A stretch of DNA of 64,000 nt from Lytechinus variegatus. Its lineage: Eukaryota; Echinodermata; Echinoidea; Temnopleuroida; Toxopneustidae. Shown piece by piece: positions 33,491 to 44,900 of the stretch (the first letter of the stretch is position 1; every line of letters begins with the position of its first letter). The notes under the pieces were generated by a model. That model saw nothing but the letters and a program-made list of their open reading frames with translations. It ran no database searches and was not told where the DNA came from. Location of the stretch: positions 68,798,356 through 68,862,355 of the forward strand of contig NC_054740.1 in NCBI RefSeq assembly GCF_018143015.1, in the 5' to 3' direction. The position numbers were made by a program, and so were the translations under genes.

Positions 33491-35073
33491 CCCTCAGTTT
33501 AAAACATTATGTATCTAAATAAATAGGGTAAAATTCACATTAAAAAAATATTGAATTCTTATTCTAAATTCATAAATATTTTGTAAATATGGCTTTATGC
33601 ACACCGTTATGAATATCCAATATGTAGACTACTGCATGTTCCTTATGTTATTACATAAAATCCCAATTCTTCATATTTTCATACATGTGTGTATGATAGG
33701 TCTCGCTTGCAACAAAATGGGTTGCAGAAATGATTTTCTTACCCATTTATTTTGGCGGCCAAAATTTGAATAAATACAATTTCATATGATAAAATATGAA
33801 ATATAAAATATGGGGATACGACATAATCGGCCTGTAATTTACATTTTCATGAAGAAATGTATAAAGTGTTCTACCAACATAAAATACTTCAAAATGTCAT
33901 AATTTTTTTTATTCCTTTTCTGATTTTGATGAAATTTTCAGTGCTTTATTTGTACGACTTTGATCTATCTGTTCAAAGCATTTTGTTTTTAGTCCCGCAT
34001 AGCATGCACAATTGTTTCTTTATTGTAGGCAACCTATACTAGACGGGACGATTGCTTTGATATCTCAGGACTTGCCGTGAGCAGACCCGATTTGCTTGCC
34101 AGGCTCATTCCAAAATGATTAGTATTTTTTTCGTTGTTGCGTTTTTGGGATGTCCACCCAATGGTTGCTAGGGTTGAAATGAGAGATTGTAAGACTTTCG
34201 CTATGAACGTAAGAGGTTGAACTCTAGGATGGCACGCTGGTTATATTTGTATGTTGTATACTTATTTTTTTGTCATTTGCAATTTCAACAATGGCAGTTC
34301 TGGTTCAGGCAAATAACTCGTGGAATTTAGAACGAGGAAGTAGTCATACCAAGTTACCTCCATGGTCATACCAACACAGAGATGGGAGGTCTATTGTATT
34401 TGAACCACTCGGATTCACAAAGTGTAGAACAAGGAAAGATTATAGAAGAGTCTGGTGCTCCTTCGGCCTGGCATGTTTTGGTCATGAAACAAAGGGGAAG
34501 GGGAAAGGGAAGAGAGAGAGAGAGGGGGGGGGGCTATACATTAATCATATTTTTCAAAATGGAAATGATTACATTCCCCCCAACTAAATTATGTTGGCAC
34601 TATCCTTGATATAATATATAAGTGAATATATAATATTTTGGGTGTATCCTGTATTTCAATCTTTAAATCACTAACCGATTTATCAAGATTGATATTGATA
34701 CATAATTATGATCAAATCGTGCCCCTGAACATCTAAGCCGACCACACCGTGATTCGAGGTGGGGTGGGCAGGAAGATATAGTCAAAAACGTTATTGTAAC
34801 AAAAGTGCAAATTCGCGGCCGGCACGCGTCTTCAAACTACCGAAGCGCGAAATAAACAAAAGATGGAGACGACAAAGATCCATCTGCCATCAGGTCATCG
34901 GAATCTCACAAAAAGCAAGAAGGGACAAACGGAACGATAGCCTATGAATTCGTTACATTGTCGAAACATCATAACAATTCTGTCTTGAAACGACGAAAGC
35001 AACTCCTGTCGATTTTTCCCAGTGGTGTCATGCTAATTCCGGGACATTATTTATTTCGTGTTTGGACTTTGGG
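33491..35073. other. Intergenic stretch
   Basis: A decayed half of the AGGTCAAGTCC-family MITE lies at about 33885-33990 (TGTCATAATTTTTTTTATTC, CTGATTTTGATGAAATTTTC). A GA/G simple tract lies at 34495-34530. No gene supported. Confidence 0.4.
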
Positions 35074-35079
35074 TATAAA
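35074..35079 (+). promoter_or_regulatory. TATA box
   Basis: TATAAA, about 55 bp upstream of the ATG at 35129. That implies transcription starts near 35104 and a leader of about 25 nt. It is the clearest core promoter in the window. Confidence 0.55.
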
Positions 35080-35128
35080 GAGTGTTGGGAGCAGTTTGTC
35101 TTCTTGATAGACACATTTTCCTGCTATA

Positions 35129-38100
35129 ATGGCTGATGAGATAGGAATGGAGGCCGATCCTCGCATAAGTGTGGGTGGAATAGAGGTAAGACAGAAACAG
35201 CCCTTACATATTATCTATCACATCACTTTAAATAACCTTATATTAATATGTGTGATTTCTTTTTATTATGACTGTATTAGTGATTTGTGCTGATAAAATC
35301 CTTGAGCCCTTTGTAAAGGGTAGGATATATTTCTTTTCGTAACATTACAGTGCGCATCAAAAAAGGAAATGCAGATTTCCAGGGCTACTCTTTAAGAGAT
35401 TATTGAATGTTATTACATTTCAGATGTACAGGATTTCGTGACTGATTTTTTTTAACCGTTCAATAATCTACGATCAATACGATTTTCACGACTAATATGA
35501 TCCGATCTGATACGAGCACGATTTCTACACGATAAAGATCACCGTTTCAATCGTAGTGAGAATCGTGACAGTCCCAGTGGGAACTAGGTACGAGTGAGGC
35601 TGAGATGTATGATGGTTCGTTTATGCCACAACGTATTTTACCATCACTCACTCGGGAGAGTGATTGATTGAACAGTTTTATCCAATCAGAGAGCTAGAAT
35701 CGTTATCGAGACCCCCTCACTGATTCGAGTGGTCATGTTCATTCGAGTAGATGTACAACCACTCAAATGGATGTGCAACCACTCGTAGGAATGTACAAGC
35801 ACTTTGGTGAGGGGGGTCTCGATAACTATTCTAGCTCTCTGATTGAATAAAACTGTTCAATCACTCTCCCCAGTGACTGATGGTAAAATACGTACAAATC
35901 ATTCACTCACACGAGTGAGTGAATGAATGAAGTCTTATGGCATGCACTGCCCGTCATAGTGATGAACTTTCGCTGATATTTCAGCTGAGTGGTTTCTTTG
36001 TCAATGGACATGATGAATTTAAATGGATCTTTTGTATGCTATTCTAGATGATTACAAGACTAAAAACGTTGCACCTCTGCAATGACTGATTAGTGTCCAT
36101 AATGCACACATTCACCCTAAAATCGGGGAGGGATGGATTCTGCACATTTTGTCTTTCAAATCGATTCATTCAGTCATGAATGGTAACAGCCTGTGGTATA
36201 AGGTATAAAAAAAACAGAATACTTTTTTGTACTATGTTACTGTTGGACAATCATATCATCCATCCAGTACTATTAAAAACATTAAAAGCTTAAAAGGGCA
36301 AACACCATCTAATGGGACAGATATGAACCCTTCCCCCACTCGCGCAGAATAGTTACTGCCATATTTGTGTATGTGATATATCGAAGGTGAACAACTATTT
36401 TTCTTAAGAAATTCATCCGGTTTCTAACATGAGGTCTCCTGGCAATGATCATTCCTGAAATCTAATCAGTACATTATTTACTCATCAGGCTGAGACCGGT
36501 GAATCAGGAGATATTCAAGAGCCACTCCATCGTCCTCCACCAACCATTGACGATATTGAAATACCACCACCCCCTCCAGAAGAAGATGTTGTCCCACCAC
36601 CACTAGAGGAACAATCACCCCCTCCACCAGTATCTGGGGAACAGGCACCCCCTCCACCACTCTCAGAAGACACACCAGCTATAAAGATGCCCCAAGAGGA
36701 GGACACACCCCTTCCACCACCCATCCATGAGGACACACCCTCTGGCAAACCCCCTCAGATGGAGTCTACTCCCGCTTTAACATGCGGTGACCATGGTGAC
36801 TTGGAACCCATTGAAGGTATCTGTTTAAAAAAAACGACACTGAGACAAATAAGCAAAAAACACACATCTCTATCAAGTTCAAGAAAATGAAACCCTTGAA
36901 ATCAGCTTAATTCATATAAGAGAAAAATAACAAGTCAGTGAAAGTTTGGGGAAGAATGAATAATAACAAAGTTATGGGCATATGGATATTGAAATCACTA
37001 ATGTCATTTAGATCCTCATCTTGGCAATATGATCACGACACACGTATAACTTCCCATTAATTTCGTATAGTCTATTTCTAGATCAAGTGTTCTTTTATTA
37101 TGATAGGACATGTAAGAAAGGTTTCACAACATTATATCATGGATATATTGTTAGTCATTTCATTAGAATGAGTAAAAAAAAATATTTTGAATAACATTTT
37201 TCATCACAGAGTCCAAGGGGAGAGCTGCGTCACATCTGGGATATCAAAAATCTTGGTCGCATTGCCAAAAGGAACTCCATAGCATTAGTAATCTCGGCAT
37301 TCCAGTGCTCATAATTTTTTATTGCTTGTCCAATCTTACTCAATTCTTCGATTTTTTCTGATTTCACACTTGTAAGCTAACTTGCTCCAAGGGTATAATC
37401 ATGGAGCTATATAGCTCTATGGTGTAATTGTCCCTTTTAAAACTAGTATTATAATGCATTTTCCGTGCAGACTTTATCTCTGTTAATGTTTTGAGTTGAT
37501 ATGTACCATTATTTTTCAGTGTAATGTTTACCTTGGTCCTAGTTAGGCTGACCTAATTAAACGGTCATCAAAAACGCAGCGCGAATTCCTATAAACTGAT
37601 AAGGCAAAGACTTTGGTAAAAACAATGAGAAATGGTTGCCTTGGTCATTTTTATTCATTTATTTTTATTTATTAATTTTAATTTATTCCTTCGACAAATT
37701 CAGTAAAACTCTTCGTTTTGTATAGCTGAAAATGACTGATCTGAGACTGTTACTATGTTTACTTTCTGAGATGACAACTTGTAATTTGGGACGGCTTTCA
37801 TGAAATATTGCCCTGAACGCTACATAAATCAGGAATACTTTTTAGGCTTCTTCATTCTCCAAAATACCTATATCCTATTTGAAACTAATTTTAGAATCGC
37901 CTTTGTTGACTCATAGTTGATGAAGTCCCTGTAGCACCTGAAGACCAACAGGTCAAGGATCCCCAAGATGTATCAGAGGTTCACGAGGTAGGGGTAGACC
38001 AGTACCTTCCTACCATTGACTGTGGATCACCTCTTCCTCCATACAATGACAGTGGCGTAGATGTTCCCTCTATGTCTACTGCTGATGCATCGGTGCTGGA

Positions 38101-38940
38101 AGGGAAGGAACTTCAAAGCGAAATTGATGAAATCCAAATAGAAGGTATGTGGTACCTGCTCGCAACTGCGGAGGAAACGGGTACATTAACACATTCTAAA
38201 ATGCATTTTACTTCATTTTTTAGAAAGTGACATGACCCGCGATAACTATCCATGTATTTCAAGCTATGTAGGCCAAAGGCCTCAGAGAAGAGCGATGACC
38301 CATTTTATTAACCCTTAAGAGCTAGGGTAAGGACTCAAACATATCAATTTCATGAATTGCATTACTTGCGTTACAAGCACTTGAGATGGGAATGAAAAAA
38401 AAAACACACCCTTAGAGCCGAATTTCCTCTGGAGAGGAAAATCTTAATACATATTTGTTTTCTCATTTTCTCCAGCAGTTCCTGATGATGCATCCAATGG
38501 TATCCACAACGCCAGCACACTCCCGTCCAAACGATCAATGGGAACCACCACACCGACCGCCAACCAGCACTCAAAGGTTACCGGCTACATCGAGATGTCC
38601 CCAGAGGAAACCAAAGCAGAGATGACTCGGGTGTCAACGTATCGAAGGGAAGCCGTGATGTGGGTCACCATTTTCCTTATGCTAGCGGGAGCTATCGCCG
38701 TCATCTTCTACTTCACCTTCAACATCGTAAATCTCTCTGATGGTAAGATTGCTATATTGAAGTTTTGATTGATTGCTTCTCCAAGATATTCAGGATCTGT
38801 TAGGAAACATCAAGTGCATGGGTGCTATTTTTCCTGTCAACGGATGTGTGAGAACAAGCGACCAAATTGTATGCTACTTGTTGAAATGCGGAAACGCTTC
38901 TGCGCGCTACCTTAGTGGATTTCATTTCATGACTGGATCC

Positions 38941-39019
<79 letters not shown>

Positions 39020-42000
39020 GCAACTCTTTTATTCAAATATTGTAAAGAAATGGATGAAGAGAACAATGGTAGGCGTAGCTTAAATCAAGGTTCCCCAGAG
39101 CTATCTACCCTTTGGAAAAATTGGTGATGCCGAAAAAATGTCTCTGCCGGGAATCGAACCCGGGCCCCCAGCTTTGAACGCCGGTGCCTTAACCACTAGA
39201 CCAAAGAGACGGGTTAGTGGCTAGGGCGACCCCGATCAGATTGACCGTCAGATAGACAGATTTTCGACACTATACCAATCATAATTTCCTTTGTCGGGTA
39301 TATATATATATACATCATATACAAATTCTTCCACTAGTTAATTTATTTGACCCTCTATCTATGCTATCGGCGAAACAAGCTTCTCACGGTCACGGCGGTG
39401 GGCGAACGCGCTGAACGCGATAGAAAATAAAAAATCAAAAGATTTAAGATACGCCCTGATGATGCATCATGAAATATATCATAAATTAATAAAATAAAGC
39501 GTAGATACCAGGGTTTATGACGTAGATATCATTTCTGACAGATGAAGGTAGGCCTATATGAAGTATTTTGGTAATTTTATTACATTTTCCCCATGATTTG
39601 TCATGGAAAGGACCAGGCTGAAAAACAGTTAATCTGAGCCTGTTATCCTGTATAAAGATATTTTAATAAATAAATAAAATGTCCAAGACTTGATGGTGAC
39701 CAAAAATAGCAATCAATTTTTAGCCGCTTGCTAACTTGACTAAACATTGCACGTTTTCGTTCATGAATTTGTGCGTCGAATAAGAATGTAACAACAATTA
39801 ACCCATTTTGCTACATACCTCACTATCTTTCTTGACTTTAAAGTAGATTTTACACACTGGCGACAACTTCCTTTCCTCCCGTGAGGGGGCGGGGGCTACT
39901 CAAATTATAACATGATACCTATGTGCCACACCAAAGTCGAAAAAAATGCGATTCTGGAACTAATCTTGGTTTTCAAAATGGGGGTCAATGCTTTGGAACT
40001 GATCACATCAAAATGGGGGTACCCAGAACTTTTGACTCCGCGACGATCGAGCTCGCCCCGACTGACTGAGTATGATGTGCGCGCACTGGAACGAGATTTG
40101 AGGGTCTCTGGAACGGGGAAAATAAGAATTTCTATGGACTTCTAAACTGTGGAACGGAAATTTAGAATGAAAATAGGGGTCTCGACCGCGGCACATAATT
40201 ATACATCTAAACAAAGTATACAAAGTAGCCACCCCCTGTCTTTCCATTCCTCAGCTCACGGTCAGCCAAGGGCTACGATGCGACTTCCCATGCGAAAAGG
40301 CTTCACATTAAGTAATAGCTTCCAATTTTAAGCTTCAATTGTTGTGGCAATTGAACGCAGCATAAATGCGACCTGCATATCTCCAGTGGAACGACCGAAT
40401 GTACTCCATTGACATCAGTTCTACCAATTTGGAGTGTCCACTGCAGAGTAGTATATACCCAGAATGTGTAGTATGAGCCATCCAAAATATTTTTTTACCT
40501 CGTTGTTTAATTCGGTCACTCTAACAACTATTGTTGAAAGTTTTGAATAATTTGTTTTAAAAAGATCGATCCATTTCACAAAGTTAAAACTACCTGTAAG
40601 AGTGGCGGGCTAATACAACCTGCTTAAGATTTTAAACGCTTTTGCAGTGTAAGGATGATACACATAGGTAAGGATACGGAGATGCGGGTAAGATGATGAG
40701 ATGATGAATGACAGTATGTGCAACGGCGTTACCATGGTTGCCAACAATATCGCAAGAAGAGTAACAGCCACAAAATAACGTGAATATTAATCTCAATCTT
40801 GAGATAACCGTTTGCAAACAAGTATGTTATCTTGATATCCTGAGGGAATCAAACAAATATCACCACTGAAAAAATACCCCGAAAACGTTTAGATTTTACG
40901 CAAAATGTAATAAGCTGACAATGTGTCTTGTGTGATATTCGTACTTTATTTTTGTGTAATTGTTAAAGGGGAAGTTCACCCTGACAAAACCTTTATTGTA
41001 AAAATAGCAGAAAAAATAATAAAAAATATTGCCGAAGGTTTGAGAAAAATTCATAAAATAATTTAAAAGTTATTAGAATTTCAATTATTTGATTTGTGAC
41101 GTCATATGCGAGCAGTATTCCTACATAACGAATGGTAAAAAATCAATAAAATGTCATTTTCTCAGAAAATTGAAAATGGTTTTCACTGTACCTTTTGTAT
41201 ATCAATAGACAAATTATTTCACACCCGATCATGAATAGAAAACAAAATTAAGTCATCAGGAACCATGCAAAATTTGAAATTCATGCATTTTATATTACAT
41301 AACACATGGGGCAGCTGCTCGTTTATGACGTCACAAATCCAAAACTTTGAACTCTAATAACTTTCTTACTCTTTAACGAATTTTCCTCAAACCTTCACCA
41401 ATATTTTTTACTATTTTTTCTGCTATTTTTGCAACAAAGTTTTCTTCAGGGTGAACTTCCCCTTTAATGAATCAGTATAGTTCTTTTATCGAACAAAATA
41501 ATTATAAATGTAAATACGTTGTTCTAATAGTATTTTACCATTTTCCATTTTATTTTCACAGCTTCACTTCCAGGTAAGTGATAATTCGTAAAAAAAAATT
41601 TAATTCACATGATTTTTGCCACTATTAATAAGCTTTCAGAACGCTTTTAGTCGTGCTTTAATGTTCATAAGCTTATATTATTCCAATTCTCAGTTTCATG
41701 TAACAGTAGCAAATAGAAAAATTGACTTAATCAAACTTTAACATGTAGTTTTCAAAGAAAGTCAATTGATAATTATTTTCACTACAATGTCCTTCACATA
41801 AACCTCGAACTGATAACATTCTCTCTCACACACACACACACACACGCGCGCGCGCGCCGTCACACTCATCTTAAAAAAACATCATTCGAACATAAACATC
41901 CATTTAACAATATTTCCCTCCTTTTTAATAACTTAGATAAAATAGATATACATAGAGTGGGGTACAGATGGAGGCTTTACCCCCCCCAAATAAAAATGAT

Positions 42001-44165
42001 TCACAATCAAGAAAAAAAAGAGAAATGGAAAGAAAAAGGAATATATCATTTTCTGAATACTTTGTCAAAATCTATCATAAAATTGGATTCTTGTAATAAA
42101 TGTTAAATTATGTGCTCGCTCGCTCGCAACTTTTTACCAATTTCGCCCGATACGCCATATCTTGCCCACTCATTTTTGTTTGGCAGGCTCACTACACCAG
42201 TGGATACACAGTATTCAAAATAGAATAACTTTTGCTCCCACAGAGATACGATCTTACGTATACGTAAGCTCCCGAAGGGAGCTAGAGAGGCAACTCTTTT
42301 CGTGCGTTTTTGATTTTCCATAGGTTTTGTACATAACAAACATGGCTGCCATTTGTCCAATTTGAAGGTTGATTTTGGAAGGTCAATGTTTAATTCATGA
42401 GTAATGACGTCAAAATACGCATAATGCACTTGTATGATTGGATAAAACGCTAATGTTTTATTCATGTCGTCATGCATTAAACATTTTTTCCGTCCCACAA
42501 TTCCCTACGATATCTGTGCGAAGTGTCGTTCTTTTTGATTCTGCGAAATTCAACTTCTTGAAATACAATAGCAAGTCTAATTATCTGTTTTTAGAATTGG
42601 TGTTCGAAATCATGATTTCTGAGTGAACTTCAATGGAGCAGAAAATCTTGGAGGAAACATTGATATCAATCTAATGACATTCCATAGGAATAAAAGTAAG
42701 TTAAGTTCAATTCCTTACTTTGATCTTAGTTGAAATTGTAATGTGTTTGCTGGGGTTCGGCGTCGCATGCATGGCTTTATGTGCAGTTTACAACGCAAAC
42801 CACAATTTCCATATTTCCATTTCTTTTTCCTGTCCTGATCCCAAATAAGTCTGAAATCTGACTGACATATTTTGTCAGAAAATAATATAGTTTTTCGTAG
42901 AACTAAGTTGGTTAATTGAGATGCTTCATGTCCGCCCTTATTAAATCTGTATTTCAGTTCTTATTGTCAAATATCAGGGTTAGATGTGGACTTGTTTAAC
43001 GGCAAAGCTGCATCAAAATTAAGCCAAATATATAGCCAGAGCGGGATGCGGACTTTGATATCGCCGGTGCCAGCCGGCTGCGAAATTGCCGATGTAGGCT
43101 AGGTCATTAGGTTTTGGAAATTAAGTGTCAAACAAGCTCGAGTTGAAATTTGAAGTTATAGGCCATGGGCCGAGTACTGATTTTTCGACACCGCTATTTC
43201 AATATAATTATCTGCATTTAAAATGAAATGAAATTAAATCTAAATGAACTGAATGATGAATCTGTTGATATTGGTAGATTTTGCCATGCCCATGGTCACG
43301 CGTGGAATGATTTGAGACAGTACAGATGTTAACGTTTTTCTTTTTTTTAATAAAAGTAAGCCCCTAGGATAGGTCTATCGTAGATATAGATTTAAAAAAA
43401 AATCTAGATCTGTCTGGTTTGACTTTTTTCTACAAAGATTTTTTAAGTTAACTTTAATTTCATTTTAGTTCCTGGCTGGACCATTGGACTAAAATATGAT
43501 TAGCCTAGCAAAGGAGTTTAATGATTCTTTTTTTTTCGGGGGGGGGGGCAACATTTCTATGTCAGGGTTCAAACTGCTCAATTGTTTTTTTGGAAGGGTT
43601 GAGAAAATTTATAGTGCCCTATTTTGAATTGTTTAAGTATAAGGCTAAGCAGAGAGAGCGGCTGATCCGATTGATTTATCTTTATTGTCCTCACTTGATG
43701 TTATTTGTGGTAAAAGGCACAGGGTCATTTAAACCTGCCAGCAAGTGAGCTAACCCTTTTTTAAAATAAAAATCAAACTTAAACTTAAAGAGGAACTCAC
43801 TTAACGTAGAGATTCAAATCAGACATGTTTATTGACGAGTGCAAAAAATTTAATGATTGACTCGCACTGATGAATGAGCGAGAGCCATATTATCACACAA
43901 ATGATAATTATCTTACATCTGTCAAAGCTGGCTTGGTGTGTATATATATTGAAGATTGACAAAAGACCTCACTAGAGTAGGCCACGTATGCTTGAACCAT
44001 TTAGTTTTTGGTCAAGACCTGCTTTTTTCTAGTTGGGAATTGTGAAAGCTGGAAACTCTGAAAAATTGTTTTTAGAGAGGAATTTTGTTTATCACTTTTG
44101 AAATTTTTAACTGTAAAGTATTGTATGTATATTGAATTGCAGATCCAATGGGATCCAGTTCTTAG
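35129..44165 (+). CDS. Proline-rich single-pass membrane protein, unknown function (exons 1-4 supported, end tentative)
   Basis: Exons are 35129-35185 (phase 0 end), 36489-36816, 37917-38144 and 38476-38742 (all phase 1 ends). A 12-nt microexon at 41562-41573 and a possible last exon at 44143-44165 would end the protein in DASLPDPMGSSS, about 304 residues. Exon 2 codes for a proline-rich region with four PPPP-type clusters spaced by acidic residues (PPPPPEEDVVPPP, SPPPPVSGEQAPPPP), suggesting SH3, WW or EVH1 ligands. Exon 3 is acidic. Exon 4 ends with one hydrophobic helix at about 265-289 (VMWVTIFLMLAGAIAVIFYF), preceded by RREA. There is no signal peptide, so the tail-proximal helix suggests a long cytoplasmic N-terminus. 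If exon 4 is not spliced, the frame stops at 38768. The final exon is weakly supported. Confidence 0.6.
35632..35892. mobile_element. Fold-back element with about 88-bp arms
   Basis: CGTATTTTACCATCA..GAGAGTGATTGA..AATCAGAGAGCTAGAAT..TATCGAGACCCCC on the left returns inverted on the right with few mismatches. The centre holds repeats of CAACCACTC. It lies in intron 1 of the proline-rich gene. Confidence 0.75.
38471..38478 (+). promoter_or_regulatory. NAGNAG tandem splice acceptor
   Basis: TCCAGCAG gives two acceptors three bases apart before exon 4. Both keep the frame; the choice adds or drops one residue next to Val-Pro-Asp-Asp. Confidence 0.6.
38942..39016. repeat. (TA)n microsatellite with a central (CA) interruption
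   Basis: About 19 TA repeats, ACACACAC, then about 13 more TA repeats, within intron 4 of the proline-rich gene. Confidence 0.9.
39140..39140 (-). terminator. Pol III T-run after the tRNA-like gene
   Basis: On the minus strand, the base after the tRNA 3' end is A, followed by TTTTTT (plus-strand 39133-39138). This is the standard pol III stop. Confidence 0.5.
39140..39210 (-). tRNA. tRNA-like gene, anticodon UCA (possible tRNA pseudogene or suppressor type)
   Basis: The minus strand folds into a full cloverleaf of 71 nt. The acceptor GTCTCTT pairs with CAGAGAC (one mismatch at 7:66). The D arm is GTCT/AGGC and the anticodon arm is CCGGC/GCTGG around the loop GTTCAAA. The variable loop has 4 nt and the T arm CCGGG-TTCGATT-CCCGG is perfect. 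A box TGGTCTAGTGG and B box GGTTCGATTCC are intact. A discriminator A and six T follow directly, a pol III terminator. The body resembles tRNA-Glu, but anticodon positions 34-36 read TCA, which pairs with UGA. It is too short and the wrong shape for tRNA-Sec. It lies antisense within intron 4 of the proline-rich gene. Confidence 0.7.
40967..41463. mobile_element. TTAA-type MITE (piggyBac/Kolobok-like target), clean copy
   Basis: TTAA at 40963-40966 and 41464-41467 flank a 497-bp element whose ends are inverted: AGGGGAAGTTCACCCTG and CAGGGTGAACTTCCCCT. The two halves are also roughly inverted throughout (TATTGTAAAAATAGCAGA / TGCTATTTTTGCAACA). No ORF. It lies 98 bp before the microexon of the proline-rich gene. 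Confidence 0.85.
41562..41573 (+). CDS. 12-nt microexon of the proline-rich gene
   Basis: CTTCACTTCCAG is flanked by TTTATTTTCACAG and GTAAGTG, both near consensus. It is phase 1 on both sides and adds Ala-Ser-Leu-Pro. It is part of the gene model at 35129-44165. Confidence 0.4.
41827..41858. repeat. (CA)n(CG)n microsatellite
   Basis: About nine CA repeats run into about seven CG repeats, a classic Z-DNA-prone tract. Confidence 0.9.
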
Positions 44166-44900
44166 CAGTCCCAGCCTATTCAGAAGTACAAAGTCAAATA
44201 CCATTTGCACATCACCAAGAGGTACAATCTGGTGAGTAACAGGATATCTGATCTAAAAGCTTGCCAGGTATGCTTGTTTTCATAAAAATATAAAAAACCT
44301 ATTTTTCTGAATCATGTTATATCCCATAAAGTAAAGCTCCATGATGAGACAATATTCTTTGGATTCAGATTCACCAGTATTTCCATTATCATCAATGCAT
44401 ACTTATTGTCCATGTATCTTAGCTATATTAATCATACATAAAATCACTTTAAAACTCAGTTACTCTGAAGACAGAAATAAAAAAGGACAAAATATTGAGA
44501 TTAATCTTTCGATATATATTTGAATGGGTTTTCACACTTAATAAAAAAAAAGTTATATGAATAATGATCTATAATAGTGATCTATGATTTTATCTGCCAA
44601 CATAAGTTACTACATGTGCATTTTTAAAATAATATTGCATGGAAGAGTAAGGGCTCATAAAAAGTTTAAAACTTCTAAATAAACTGGACTAGATGAGTAA
44701 GAATAATTCATATCAGCAGCTCATTTTGTTCCCTTCTCTTTTTGTTTACTATGCAGGTTTCACAGGCTGTTTGAGTATCACCAGGGCAGATCAAGAAGAA
44801 ATATGAAGGCCAGGTTCATAACAAGCAGTTGCTTCATTGCAATTACAGATTTAAAAATTTAATGAATTTAAATAAATGTGTCGATACATATTGAATGTTG
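42480..44900 (+). ncRNA. Possible spliced noncoding transcript or 3' exons of the upstream gene
   Basis: Splice-like signals are a donor AAAAGTAAGT at about 42695, an acceptor/donor pair bounding 44143-44231 (TTGAATTGCAG ... CTGGTGAGT), and an acceptor TACTATGCAG at about 44757. AATAAA near 44871 follows. The frames are short and broken. The 44143 exon could instead end the proline-rich gene. Evidence is splice-site consensus only. Confidence 0.2.

Noticed and set aside
34270-34609. Two overlapping plus-strand frames near 34.4 kb
   Set aside because: No ATG in good context, a GA/G simple tract inside, and no splice partners.
39140-39210. Selenocysteine tRNA
   Set aside because: The anticodon is UCA, but the acceptor and D arm have normal tRNA lengths and the variable arm is only 4 nt; tRNA-Sec is longer with an extended acceptor and long variable arm.
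42103-42498. 131-residue minus-strand frame
   Set aside because: No conserved domain or splice signal; it starts with GTG and has no clear promoter. Probably chance.
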